Shown one piece after another: positions 56,322 to 64,000 of a stretch of DNA of 64,000 nucleotides; the stretch's first letter is position 1, and each line of letters opens with the position of its first letter. The DNA lies in the NCBI RefSeq assembly GCF_008705135.1, contig NZ_CP023694.1, positions 4,259,001-4,323,000 of the forward strand, in the 5' to 3' direction. This DNA is from Streptomyces coeruleorubidus (GTDB taxonomy: Bacteria > Actinomycetota > Actinomycetes > Streptomycetales > Streptomycetaceae). A program made the translations under genes and the position numbers. The notes under the pieces are model-generated. The model was not told the origin of the DNA, made no database searches, and was given only the letters and a program-made list of their open reading frames with translations.

Positions 56322-56348
56322 TCGTTCCGCAGCCGGGCCGGGACACCG

Positions 56349-57263
56349 CTACGAGTGCCCCAGCTCCTCCGTATCCTCGTCCGCCGCCACCGGCACCGAG
56401 CCCGAGTCCGAGGCCGGGCGCAGCGGGAACGGGTCCACCCGGGTTTCGTCGATGACCGGCGGGGCCGGCTGCGGCGGCTTCGGCATGACCGCGGCCTCGG
56501 AGTGGCCGCCGCAGCCGTAGGCCAGGGAGACGACGCGGCCGTCGGCCGGGGAGAACTCGTTGGCGCAGACGCCGAAGGCCTGGCCCAGGGAGCCCCCGAT
56601 GCGGAGCAGGAAGCCGCAGCTCACGCAGGCGGCGGGGGCCGCCTGCGCCATCGGGGTCTTGGGGCCGAAGGCTTCCTCCCAGCGGTCGGCGGCGATGTGC
56701 AGGCCGTAGCGGGACAGCACCCGGGCACGGCGTACGCCGAGTTCCTCGGCCACCGCCGCGATCGAACCGCGGGCGGGGACGGCCAGGGGGCCCGCCGTGA
56801 CCTCCGCGTCCTCGGCCTCCGCCAGGGCGGCCATGTCCTCGGAGACGACGGAGTTCGGCGGCGGCTCGTCCTCGCCGGTCCAGCCGGGCTCCAGGCGCAG
56901 ATCCTCGGCGTCCGTGGGCAGCAGGTCGCCCGGACCCATGTCGCCGGGCCGCAGCCGCTCGCTCCACGGCACCCACTCGGGCGCGAGCACCGCGTCCGGG
57001 CCGGGCAGCAGCGCCGCCTCGTCCACCGTGACGATCTTCGCCCGGGACGCCCGGGCCACCGTCACGGCCCAGCGCCAGCCCCGGTACCCGAGCTCCTTGC
57101 ACTCGAAGAAGTGCGTGACAACGCGATCCCCTTCGGAGACCAGCTCCACGTGCTCGCCGACGATTCCTGGTGCCGCGGCCTCCTCGGCTGCGGCGCGGGC
57201 GAGGTCGACGGCCTCGGCGCACAGACGGTCAGGGGTGCGGCTTCGCGTTGTCGCTGCGCTCAC
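56349..57263 (-). CDS. DUF3027 family protein
   Basis: A 304-aa actinobacterial protein of the DUF3027 family. DRVVTHFFECKELGYRGWRWAVTVARA is followed by AALLPGPDAVLAPEWVPWSERLRPGDMGPGDLLPT, both typical. A C-terminal cluster ACVSCGFLLRIGGSLGQAFGVCANEFSPADGRVVSLAYGCGGHSEA has four cysteines that could bind zinc. Its function is unknown, though it is conserved beside the cold-shock and menaquinone region in Streptomyces. GTG 57263 with GAGAG upstream. It is divergent from the MFS gene, across 243 bp. Confidence 0.88.
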   Translation of the reverse strand: MSAATTRSRTPDRLCAEAVDLARAAAEEAAAPGIVGEHVELVSEGDRVVTHFFECKELGYRGWRWAVTVARASRAKIVTVDEAALLPGPDAVLAPEWVPWSERLRPGDMGPGDLLPTDAEDLRLEPGWTGEDEPPPNSVVSEDMAALAEAEDAEVTAGPLAVPARGSIAAVAEELGVRRARVLSRYGLHIAADRWEEAFGPKTPMAQAAPAACVSCGFLLRIGGSLGQAFGVCANEFSPADGRVVSLAYGCGGHSEAAVMPKPPQPAPPVIDETRVDPFPLRPASDSGSVPVAADEDTEELGHS

Positions 57264-57506
57264 AGGTATCGCTTCTCTCCATACGCCGTCTCACGAGTGC
57301 GCCACTCCCAGCGCCGGGGGCGGACGGAGCGGACCAGGGGACCGCGTCGACGTCCTTCATCCATTTTGCGGGATGGCTGAGATACGCACGCTACCCTTCC
57401 GCCCCACTTCGCGTACACCGACGGTCCTGACCGATGCCTCCGGCCACCGTGCCGATCGGGCGCCAACAACCGGGACACTCACCCCACAGGCCCTATACAA
57501 GCGGTA
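57264..57506. promoter_or_regulatory. Divergent promoter region DUF3027 - MFS
   Basis: A 243-bp non-coding stretch. TATACA at 57494-57499 lies 7 nt before the MFS ATG and is a likely -10 box. A short CATCC/GGATG dyad spans 57358-57375. Nothing else is evident. Confidence 0.4.
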
Positions 57507-58979
57507 ATGGCACTACCCACAGCCATCTCGGGGCACTATGACGTCGTGGCAGCCGCGAGGACGCCCCAGGGCGACACCGGGACCGGTGGGTCGAAAGGGG
57601 TCAAGGGAAGCAGCCGACTGAGCGGGCCGGGCCGTGTGGGCGGCTCCTTCCGCACGGTCGGCCGTGCCCTGCACCTGCCCTTCACCGGCACCGCACGCGG
57701 CATCCGCAAGGCCACGCACGCGCACGGCGCCGGCGAGTCCGGCCTCGGCAAGCTGATCGAACTGCACGGCGTGAACGGCGCCGGAGACGTGATGATCACC
57801 GTCGCCCTCGCGTCGACCGTGTTCTTCTCCGTGCCGACCGACGAGGCCCGCGGCCGGGTCGCGCTGTACCTCGCCATCACCATGGCGCCCTTCACCCTCC
57901 TCGCGCCGGTGATCGGCCCGCTCCTCGACCGCATCCCGCACGGCCGCCGGGCCGCGATGGCCGGGGCGATGCTGGCCCGGGCACTGCTCGCGCTCATCCT
58001 GTCCGGCGCGGTCGTCAGCGGCAGCATCCAGCTGTACCCGGCGGCGCTCGGCGTCCTCGTCGCGTCGAAGGCGTACGGGGTGGTCAGAAGCGCCGTCGTG
58101 CCCCGGCTGCTGCCGCCCGGCTTCTCCCTGGTGAAGGCCAACTCGCGCGTCACCCTCGGCGGGCTCCTGGCCACCGGCATCGCCGCCCCGATCGGCGCCG
58201 GGCTCCAGCAGGTCGGGCCACGCTGGCCCCTCTACGGCGCCTTCGTGATCTTCGTGGCAGGGACGTTCCTGTCGTTCACGCTGCCGCCGAAGGTCGACTC
58301 CGCCAAGGGGGAAGACACCGCCCTGCTGGCCGCGGACGAGGAGCACCTGCACGGGCCGCACCGCCGTCCCGTCAAGCGCCCCGGGCTGCGCACGGTCGGC
58401 CCGGCCGTCACCCACGCCCTGGCCGCCAACGCCTCCATCCGCTGTCTCACCGGCTTCCTGATCTTCTTCCTCGCCTTCCTGCTGCGCGAGCACCCGATCT
58501 CCGGCCAGAGCGCCGCCGTGTCCCTGGGGATCGTGGGCGTGTCGGCGGGCGTCGGCAACGCGCTCGGTACGGCCGTGGGGGCGTGGCTACGGTCCCGGGC
58601 GCCGGAGATCATCATCGTGACGGTCGTGGCGTGCGTGCTGGGCGCGGCGATCACGGCCGCGCTGTTCTTCGGCGCGATCCTGGTGGCCGGCCTGGCCGCG
58701 ATCGCCGGCTTCGCGCAGGCCCTGGCCAAGCTGTCGCTCGACGCGCTGATCCAGCGGGACGTGCCCGAACTGGTCCGCACGTCGGCCTTCGCCCGCTCCG
58801 AGACGCTGCTCCAGATGTCCTGGGTGCTGGGCGGGGCGGTCGGCATCGCGATGCCGCTCAACGGCACGCTCGGGCTGGCGGTGGGCGCCGCGATCGTCGG
58901 CACGGGCTGGCTGACGACCGTACGGGGGCTGATCGGCTCGGCCCGGCGCGGCGGTGCGACACGGCCGCGCGTGGCATAG
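57507..58979 (+). CDS. MFS transporter
   Basis: A 490-aa major-facilitator protein. A hydrophilic Gly/Ser-rich N-terminus of about 90 residues is followed by about 12 helices (DVMITVALASTVFFSVPTDEARGRVALYLAITMAPFTLLAPVIGPLLDRIPHGRRA contains the motif A-like loop DRIPHGRR). It is commonly annotated simply as MFS transporter in Streptomyces. Substrate unknown. The ATG at 57507 has no ribosome-binding site and follows TATACA, suggesting leaderless expression; a shorter start at GTG 57546 is possible. Confidence 0.88.
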   Translation: MALPTAISGHYDVVAAARTPQGDTGTGGSKGVKGSSRLSGPGRVGGSFRTVGRALHLPFTGTARGIRKATHAHGAGESGLGKLIELHGVNGAGDVMITVALASTVFFSVPTDEARGRVALYLAITMAPFTLLAPVIGPLLDRIPHGRRAAMAGAMLARALLALILSGAVVSGSIQLYPAALGVLVASKAYGVVRSAVVPRLLPPGFSLVKANSRVTLGGLLATGIAAPIGAGLQQVGPRWPLYGAFVIFVAGTFLSFTLPPKVDSAKGEDTALLAADEEHLHGPHRRPVKRPGLRTVGPAVTHALAANASIRCLTGFLIFFLAFLLREHPISGQSAAVSLGIVGVSAGVGNALGTAVGAWLRSRAPEIIIVTVVACVLGAAITAALFFGAILVAGLAAIAGFAQALAKLSLDALIQRDVPELVRTSAFARSETLLQMSWVLGGAVGIAMPLNGTLGLAVGAAIVGTGWLTTVRGLIGSARRGGATRPRVA

Positions 58980-59041
58980 CCGTACGGGCACGCCGTACCC
59001 CTCGTGGGCGGTCCGACTGGCAGGCCCGATAGCCTTCGCCC

Positions 59042-59515
59042 ATGACCACGTTGCAATCCGCTGTGCGACGCCGCCGCGCCGTCGCCGCCGCCGGCGTCGT
59101 ATCCGCCGGACTGCTCGTCCTCTCCGCCTGTGACAAGCCGACGCCGATGGCCACGGTCACCGTGGGCAGCGACTCGGTGAACTCCGAGGCCACCTGTGGC
59201 GGCGAGGGCGACGCCCTGAAGTCGTCCGACCTCACGCAGTGCCTGAAGGACAAGGGCGTCAAGACCATCTCCGTCGACCCGGACGAGACCGTGCGGTTCG
59301 GTGTCGACCCGGAGATCGCCGACAAGGGCTGGACGATCCTGATGAACGGTCAGCCGCTGACCGACTCCAGCACGAAGACGTACCGCACCATTCCGGGCAG
59401 CGTGTTCTTCAACGCCCAGTACGGGGCGCAGGGCAACTCGACGCTGGTGTCCATCAAGCAGGGCGAGAAGGACACGTCGGGGCTGTGGAACTTCAAGCTG
59501 GAGAAGGACGCGTAA
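59042..59515 (+). CDS. DUF2771 lipoprotein
   Basis: A 157-aa predicted lipoprotein. After MTTLQSAVRRRRAVAAAG the hydrophobic core ends in the lipobox LVLSAC, with the lipidated cysteine at about residue 30. The mature domain (VKTISVDPDETVRFGVDPEIADKGWTILMNGQPLTDSSTKTYRT) matches the actinobacterial DUF2771 family of unknown function. The ATG follows TAGCCT by 6 nt, suggesting leaderless translation. mqnB starts 24 bp after its stop. Confidence 0.9.
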   Translation: MTTLQSAVRRRRAVAAAGVVSAGLLVLSACDKPTPMATVTVGSDSVNSEATCGGEGDALKSSDLTQCLKDKGVKTISVDPDETVRFGVDPEIADKGWTILMNGQPLTDSSTKTYRTIPGSVFFNAQYGAQGNSTLVSIKQGEKDTSGLWNFKLEKDA

Positions 59516-59538
59516 TCGCTGCCGCTGGGCTGGGCAGG

Positions 59539-60285
59539 GTGCTTGTTGCCACCGCGGTTGTCGTTGAACGGGACGCGGTGGCTCGGGCCTTTGGGGCGTT
59601 GCCCCCGGGGTCCGATGAAGAGGCACTCGGCGTTGTGGGCCGTGCCCACCCGTTCCGCCCCAGCGGAACGACTGCCCACGGCGGCGGGGCGCTCGACCTC
59701 CAGGTGATCGCCGCCGGTGTGGGGCCCGCCCTCGCCGCTGCTTCCACCGCCTCCGCCCTCACCGCCGCCGTCCTCCAGGGCGACCCCTACGACCTCGTCG
59801 TCTCCGCCGGGATCGGTGGGGGGTTTCAGCCGGAGGCGAGCGTGGGGTCGCTCGTCGTCGCCGATGAGATCGTCGCGGCCGATCTGGGGGCCGAGACCGA
59901 TGACGGGTTCGTGTCGGTCACGGAGCTCGGGTTCGGGACCGTGCGGCACCACCCGCCCGAAGACCTCGTACGGCTGGTCGGCGACGCCGTCGGGGCCCGT
60001 ACCGGGGCCGTGCTCACCGTGTCCACCGTGACCGGGACCGCCGAGCGGGCCCGCGCGCTCCGCGAGCGCCACCCCACCGCCCTGGCCGAGGCCATGGAGG
60101 GCTTCGGTGTGGCCGAGGCCGCCGCCGCGCACGGGGTGCCCGTGCTGGAGGTCCGGGCGATCTCCAATCCCGTCGGGCCGCGCGACCGCGCCGCCTGGCG
60201 CATCCCCGACGCCCTGGCGGCCCTCACCGAGGGTTTCGGGAAGCTCCTGCCCGTACTGGAGAGTTGGAACCGGCATGACCAGTGA
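59539..60285 (+). CDS. mqnB: Futalosine hydrolase
   Basis: A 248-aa nucleoside-hydrolase/phosphorylase-fold enzyme that splits futalosine into dehypoxanthinyl futalosine and hypoxanthine in the futalosine route to menaquinone. Signatures: LVVSAGIGGGFQPEASVGSLVVADEIVAADLG, EAMEGFGVAEAAAAHGVPVLEVRAISNPVGPRDRAAWRIPDAL; the E-x-E/D region binds the ribose. It overlaps mqnD by 11 bp. I place the start at GTG 59539 because upstream codons lack family similarity. Corresponds to S. coelicolor SCO4327. Confidence 0.94.
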   Translation: MLVATAVVVERDAVARAFGALPPGSDEEALGVVGRAHPFRPSGTTAHGGGALDLQVIAAGVGPALAAASTASALTAAVLQGDPYDLVVSAGIGGGFQPEASVGSLVVADEIVAADLGAETDDGFVSVTELGFGTVRHHPPEDLVRLVGDAVGARTGAVLTVSTVTGTAERARALRERHPTALAEAMEGFGVAEAAAAHGVPVLEVRAISNPVGPRDRAAWRIPDALAALTEGFGKLLPVLESWNRHDQ

Positions 60286-61123
60286 GCAGCTGAAGATCGC
60301 CTACTCCCCCTGCCCGAACGACACCTTCGTCTTCGACGCCCTGGCCCACGGCCGCGTCCCCGGCGCCCCCGCCTTCGACGTGACCTTCGCCGACATCGAC
60401 ATCACCAACGGCATGGCCGAGCGCGGCGAGTTCGACGTGCTGAAGGTGTCGTACGCCGTGCTGCCGTACGTGCTGGACGAGTACGCCCTGCTGCCGTGCG
60501 GGGGTGCGCTGGGGCGGGGGTGCGGGCCGCTGGTGCTGACGCGGGAGGCGGACGTCGATCTCGCCGGTCGTACGGTCGCCGTGCCCAGCGAGAAGTCGAC
60601 CGCGTATCTGCTGTTCCGGCTGTGGGCCGCGGACACGCTGGGCGACGGGGTCGGCGAGATCGTCGTCATGCCGTTCCACGAGATCATGCCGGCCGTGCGG
60701 GACGGCAAGGTCGACGCGGGGCTCGTCATCCACGAGGCGCGCTTCACGTACCGGAACTACGGCCTGCACAAGCTCGCGGACATGGGCGAGCACTGGGAGA
60801 ACACCACCGGGCTGCCGATCCCGCTGGGCGCGATCATCGCCAAGCGGTCGCTGGGCGAGCAGAAGCTGCGGCTGCTCGCCGACTCCGTCCGGACGTCCGT
60901 GCGCGCCGCCTGGGACGACCCCGAGGCGTCCCGCCCGTACGTCATGGAGCACGCCCAGGAGATGGACCCGGCCGTCGCCGACCAGCACATCGGGCTGTAC
61001 GTCAACGAGTTCACCGCCGACCTCGGCGAGGACGGCTACGCCGCCGTACGCGGGCTGCTGACACGCGCGGCGGCCGAGGGGCTGGTGCCGCCCCTCGGCC
61101 CGAACGCGCTGCGTTTCCCGTAA
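60275..61123 (+). CDS. mqnD: 1,4-dihydroxy-6-naphthoate synthase
   Basis: A 282-aa enzyme that converts cyclic dehypoxanthine futalosine to 1,4-dihydroxy-6-naphthoate in the futalosine pathway. The fold is that of a periplasmic-binding protein: YSPCPNDTFVFDALAHGRV at the N-terminus, FADIDITNGMAERGEFDVLKVSYAVLPYVLDEYALLPCGGALGRGCGPLVL, VDAGLVIHEARFTYRNYGLHKLADMGEHWENTTGLPIPLG, the last with the catalytic histidine region. ATG 60275 lies within the end of mqnB, so the pair is co-translated. mqnA, mqnC and other steps are not in the window. Confidence 0.95.
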   Translation: MTSEQLKIAYSPCPNDTFVFDALAHGRVPGAPAFDVTFADIDITNGMAERGEFDVLKVSYAVLPYVLDEYALLPCGGALGRGCGPLVLTREADVDLAGRTVAVPSEKSTAYLLFRLWAADTLGDGVGEIVVMPFHEIMPAVRDGKVDAGLVIHEARFTYRNYGLHKLADMGEHWENTTGLPIPLGAIIAKRSLGEQKLRLLADSVRTSVRAAWDDPEASRPYVMEHAQEMDPAVADQHIGLYVNEFTADLGEDGYAAVRGLLTRAAAEGLVPPLGPNALRFP

Positions 61124-61128
61124 GCGGT

Positions 61129-61512
61129 CTACACGTCCAACTGGTCGGCGACCGCGCGCAGCAGGCCCGCGATCTTCTTGCCGGCGGTCTTCTCGGGGTA
61201 GCGGCCCCGCTCCAGCATCGGCGTGATGTTCTCCAGGAGAGTCGTCAGATCCTGGACGATCGAAGCCAGCTCGTCCGGCTTCTTGCGGGTCGCGGCGGCG
61301 ACCGAGGGGGTCGGGTCCAGAATCGTCAGGGACAGCGCCTGGTCGCCGCGCTGTCCGGCGACGACCCCGAACTCCACCCGCTGTCCCGGCTTGAGCGTCT
61401 CGACTCCGGCGGGGAGGACCGAGGAATGGACGAAGACGTCACCGCCGTCGTCGCGGGAGAGAAAGCCGAAGCCCTTCTCACTGTTGAACCACTTGACCTT
61501 GCCGGTAGGCAC
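61129..61512 (-). CDS. Cold-shock domain protein with C-terminal extension
   Basis: A 127-aa protein. The first 65 residues are a cold-shock domain: KVKWFNSEKGFGFLSRDDGGDVFVHSSVL shows RNP1 (KGFGFLS) and RNP2 (VFVHSS). Unlike ordinary 67-aa Csp proteins, it has about 60 extra residues (TRKKPDELASIVQDLTTLLENITPMLERGRYPEKTAGKKIAGLLRAVADQL), probably helical and able to dimerise. It should bind single-stranded RNA or DNA. GTG 61512 has GAGGA upstream. It converges on mqnD with a 5-bp gap. Confidence 0.92.
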   Translation of the reverse strand: MPTGKVKWFNSEKGFGFLSRDDGGDVFVHSSVLPAGVETLKPGQRVEFGVVAGQRGDQALSLTILDPTPSVAAATRKKPDELASIVQDLTTLLENITPMLERGRYPEKTAGKKIAGLLRAVADQLDV

Positions 61513-61674
61513 GTCTGTCCTCGTCCTCGTACTCGTCGGAAAACTGCTTCTGAAACGGCTCTGGATAGCACTCGGGCGGGTCGTACGACCCGCCGGTACC
61601 AAGGCTAATGCTCTTCAGGCCGGTGACAAGACGTCACCCGGTTGTTCCTTCGCGCTGGGAACTACCCTGGTCGG

Positions 61675-61923
61675 GTGCGTGACAAAACCCAAACGAATTC
61701 CGCCGCTCCCGGTGACCGTCTGGTCCGTGCCGGTGGCATCGTCTTCTTCATCGGCGCCGTGGCCACACTGGTCACGGTCGCCCCGCTGTTGCTGGGGACG
61801 ACACCCTTTCCGACCTATATGTTCGGCCTGAGCATGCTCATGGCGGTCGGATTCCTGATGGCCGGCGCGGGAGTGCTGCGTTCCGTGGCGGCGGGCCGGC
61901 GTCAGGCGCGTGCGGGACGGTAG
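61675..61923 (+). CDS. Small two-span membrane protein
   Basis: An 82-aa protein with two transmembrane helices (about 21-43 and 50-68) between a basic N-terminus VRDKTQTN and a tail of RRQARAGR. I do not recognise the family; it is probably a conserved actinobacterial hypothetical. GTG 61675 lies 6 nt after TACCCT and has no Shine-Dalgarno. The 3' end overlaps the HAD gene by 22 bp (convergent). Confidence 0.7.
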   Translation: MRDKTQTNSAAPGDRLVRAGGIVFFIGAVATLVTVAPLLLGTTPFPTYMFGLSMLMAVGFLMAGAGVLRSVAAGRRQARAGR

Positions 61924-62516
61924 TCCGAAAGCCACCCGGGGAATTCCGTCAGGTCGGTGAGGACGATGTCCGCGCCCGCCGCGCGCAGTTCCTCCGGGGG
62001 GCAGGGGCCGGTGGCCACCGCGACCGACAGCGCGCCGGCCGTCCGGGCGCCGCGTACGTCCCCGACGTGGTCGCCGACGTAGACGCCCGCGTCGTGCTCG
62101 CGCAGCGCCACCGCCTTCTGTTCGGCCCACAGGTCGCCGATGACCGCGTCGGGCTCGATGCCGAGGTGGGCGAGGTGCAGTTTGGCGTTGGGCTCGTACT
62201 TGGCGGTGACGACTATCGCGCGTCCGCCGGCCTCCCGTACGGCCGCGATGGCCTCCCGGGCGCCGGGGAGCGCGGGCGTCGCGGCGATGGCGATGGTCGG
62301 GTACATCTCCCGGTAGACGTCCGCCACGGTCTCGACCTCGTCGGCCGGGAACCAGTTGATCAGCTCCTCGGCCAGCGGCGGCCCGAGCCGCGTGACCGCC
62401 AGGTCGGCGTCGATGTACGTCCCCGTCCGCTCGGACAGCGCCTGGTAACAGGCGCGGATGCCGGGGCGGGAGTCGATGAGGGTCATGTCGAGGTCGAAGC
62501 CGACGGTGATTGCCAT
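61902..62516 (-). CDS. HAD-superfamily hydrolase (phosphoglycolate phosphatase-like)
   Basis: A 204-aa HAD phosphatase with a four-helix cap of the Gph/PGP type. Motif I is GFDLDMTLIDS (nucleophile and acid Asp), motif II is VVTAKYEPNAKLHL, and motif III/IV is VYVGDHVGDVRGARTAGALSVAVATG. The C-cap region EELINWFPADEVETVADVYREMYP lies between motifs I and II. The metabolite is unknown. ATG 62516 is preferred; ATG 62525 is in frame nine bases upstream. Confidence 0.9.
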   Translation of the reverse strand: MAITVGFDLDMTLIDSRPGIRACYQALSERTGTYIDADLAVTRLGPPLAEELINWFPADEVETVADVYREMYPTIAIAATPALPGAREAIAAVREAGGRAIVVTAKYEPNAKLHLAHLGIEPDAVIGDLWAEQKAVALREHDAGVYVGDHVGDVRGARTAGALSVAVATGPCPPEELRAAGADIVLTDLTEFPGWLSDYRPARA

Positions 62517-62597
62517 ATGGGCCATTGTGCCCAGGCGGTGTGAACGGCAGACGTCACCCTGTGATCGGCCTGTGATCGGCCGGCGAGAGCTGATCGG

Positions 62598-63614
62598 CTA
62601 GCGGGAGCGCTGTGAGCGCCAGACCAGGAACAGCGCCGACGCCACCGCCGCGCCCCTGACCACCCACGGCCAGGTCTGCGCCACCGCGTCGTTCATGTGG
62701 CCCTCTGTGATCGGGGTGCCCCAGCGGTCGTTCATCCTGCCCCACAGCCAGAGAATGCCGGCTGCGACGGAGAGGCTGGGGAGGATCACGACCGCCCACT
62801 TCGTCTCGGCCGGGCTCAGGCGGCGGGAGGCGTAGGCGATGAGCCAGCCGAGGATCAGCACGAACCAGTTGCCGAGTACGGCGCCCCCGACGAGGAGACC
62901 GGCGGCGATCAGGAGGAACGGGTTGCTCCAGCCGCCCGCGGGCAGGCGCGGGAGACGTCGGCGACCCGCCTTGCCGGCCGTCTCCTCGGGCACCCCGGCG
63001 ACCTCGACGACCGGCGCCGTCTCCTCGTCGGCCGCCGTCTTCGCCGGCTCCGGCTTCCTCGGCTTCGGCGGCTTCAGCAGGTCCGGCAGCTCCACGCCGC
63101 CCACGAAGCCCGGCACGTCGTCGCCCGCCCCGAAGGGGCTGCTGTCCACCCGCCACCAGTCCGGCTGGACCGCGCTGTCCCCGAGCTCGTGCCCGGCGGC
63201 CAGGTGGGGAGGGGCCGCGCCCCCGGCTGCGGGACGTGGCTCCTCGGCGGGCCGGGCCGGGCGGGGACGCGGTACGACGCGCCGCATGACCCCCTTCGGT
63301 CGCTCGTCCGGCTCGTCCCGCTCGCGGGCCTCGCGCTGTACGGGCACGGCGGCGGGGGCGCTGTCCGTCGTAGCGCCGCCGCCCGTGCCGTCCGCGGCCG
63401 ACGCCACGACCTCGTCGGGGCTGCCGAGGCGGGACAGGATGCGGCGGACGGCGGCGGGCGAGTCGACGGTGGCCTTCGCGCGGCGCCGGTCGATCTCGTT
63501 GCGCAGGTCCGCGACCAGACGCATGCGGGTGGCCGACGACAACTGCCGCTGCTGGGCCACGTCTCCGACGCGGCTCAGATACTCGTAAACGACCTGGTCG
63601 CTCTCAATCCCCAC
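62598..63614 (-). CDS. Membrane protein with HAAS-like N-terminal domain
   Basis: A 338-aa protein. The N-terminal 70 residues (YEYLSRVGDVAQQRQLSSATRMRLVADLRNEIDRRR, VRRILSRLGSPDEVV) resemble HAAS/DUF1700 domains, found on proteins paired with PadR regulators or sigma factors. A disordered Pro/Arg-rich linker of about 150 residues (PRPRPARPAEEPRP, PPKPRKPEPAK) follows, and four transmembrane helices fill the C-terminus (NPFLLIAAGLLVGGAVLG to GAAVASALFLVWRSQRSR). No PadR gene is next to it. GTG 63614 has GGAGGGG upstream. Confidence 0.8.
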   Translation of the reverse strand: MGIESDQVVYEYLSRVGDVAQQRQLSSATRMRLVADLRNEIDRRRAKATVDSPAAVRRILSRLGSPDEVVASAADGTGGGATTDSAPAAVPVQREARERDEPDERPKGVMRRVVPRPRPARPAEEPRPAAGGAAPPHLAAGHELGDSAVQPDWWRVDSSPFGAGDDVPGFVGGVELPDLLKPPKPRKPEPAKTAADEETAPVVEVAGVPEETAGKAGRRRLPRLPAGGWSNPFLLIAAGLLVGGAVLGNWFVLILGWLIAYASRRLSPAETKWAVVILPSLSVAAGILWLWGRMNDRWGTPITEGHMNDAVAQTWPWVVRGAAVASALFLVWRSQRSR

Positions 63615-63767
63615 GAAGTCCCCTCCGGGGCGTGTGCGTTGGCTGACGCCGTCGGTCGACGGTACCGCGAGTGCGAGCGGGCGACCCACAGGCCCGTCCG
63701 GTGCCGGCCCCGCACGCCCGCGCACAGCCGGCCCGGCCGCCGGAGGCGACCCGCTACCGTGGACCGG

Positions 63768-64000
63768 ATGAGCACCGAGGACAGGCCTGCGGCCCCCCGT
63801 TCCCTCGCGGAAGCACTCCGCGGGCGGGACGACGTCTCGCTGGGCGCGCTCCTGCGCAGCCGTCCGGATCTCATCACGCCCGTACCCACCGACCTCACGC
63901 AGCTCGCGACCCGCGCCGGGACCCGGGCCTCGGTCGTGCGGGCCCTGGAGCGGCTGGACCGGTTCACGCTCCAGACGGCGGAGGCGCTGGCCGTGGCGGC
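63768..64000 (+). CDS. Helicase-associated domain protein, 5' part
   Basis: The frame opens at ATG 63768 and has no stop before the window end; 77 codons are visible. LAEALRGRDDVSLGALLRSRPDLITPVPTDLTQLATRAGTRASVVRALERLDRFTLQTAEALAVA matches the N-terminus of the actinobacterial helicase-C-terminal-domain-containing protein that accompanies an XPB-type helicase gene. The ATG follows TACCGT (63755-63760) by 7 nt, so it is probably leaderless. The helicase itself would lie outside the window. Confidence 0.8.
   Translation, partial: MSTEDRPAAPRSLAEALRGRDDVSLGALLRSRPDLITPVPTDLTQLATRAGTRASVVRALERLDRFTLQTAEALAVA

Noticed and set aside
59239..59538. Upstream extension of the mqnB frame
   Set aside because: The extension overlaps the DUF2771 gene and reads as its shadow; mqnB similarity starts near 59539.

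Overview
This window looks like chromosomal DNA of a Streptomyces or close relative. GC content is very high, third codon positions are almost always G or C, many genes start with GTG, and many starts lie 6-7 nt after a TAxxxT-like -10 box (probable leaderless transcripts). The content is typical of the genus: futalosine-pathway menaquinone genes, a second citrate synthase, an ECF sigma factor with a DGPF partner, a CebR-type operator before a cellulase, and short interspersed repeats of the kind scattered through Streptomyces genomes. From memory, several genes match the S. coelicolor SCO43xx neighbourhood (cinnamate:CoA ligase, serC, mqnB/mqnD), so this is mainly core-arm chromosome with some accessory patches. 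I found no rRNA, tRNA, CRISPR array, intact insertion sequence, prophage or secondary-metabolite cluster.

Layout. 1-0.8 kb: a structured RNA-like segment with a strong intrinsic terminator, then a HIT-family gene. 0.8-2.9 kb: citrate synthase 2 and divergent pdxH. 2.8-13 kb: a tightly coupled eight-gene minus-strand operon (TIGR03084 protein, AtuA-like protein, carboxyltransferase, biotin carboxylase, acyl-CoA dehydrogenase, CoA ligase, enoyl-CoA hydratase, TetR). It resembles the Pseudomonas acyclic-terpenoid (atu) / leucine (liu) carboxylation routes. 13-24.7 kb: TetR-enzyme pairs with visible operators, a PPOX flavoprotein, a SUMF1-like protein, EamA and FemX-like proteins, a phosphoesterase, a large FAD/Fe-S dehydrogenase and serC. 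24.7-31.8 kb: secreted enzymes and envelope polysaccharide genes (a secreted tripeptidyl-aminopeptidase-like hydrolase, a deacetylase-glycosyltransferase fusion with a proline-rich partner, and a GH5-CBM2 cellulase under a CebR box). 31.8-46 kb: a drug-type ABC exporter with its TetR, an ECF42-type sigma/DGPF operon, an AadA-like nucleotidyltransferase, an aldo-keto reductase, Uma2, MFS/MarR, an orphan ribbon-helix-helix protein, and a purine permease with DUF2530.

46-57 kb: a methyltransferase, a CtpE-like P-type ATPase, two tandemly duplicated secreted proteins that share an upstream element, a 1,043-aa sacsin/Hsp90-like ATPase, and a decayed pair in which a frameshifted helix-turn-helix gene runs into the tail of an internally deleted Rpn-type nuclease gene. 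57-64 kb: DUF3027, MFS, a DUF2771 lipoprotein, mqnB-mqnD, a cold-shock protein, small membrane proteins, a HAD phosphatase, a HAAS-like membrane protein, and the start of a helicase-associated protein that runs off the edge.

The leads I rate highest are the structured RNA at the left edge, the atu/liu-like operon with its candidate operator, the interspersed repeat inserted in frame in the CoA ligase, a 32-bp element duplicated before unrelated genes, the duplicated secreted genes with their shared promoter element, and the fused HTH/Rpn remnant. I see no clear new defence or mobile system.
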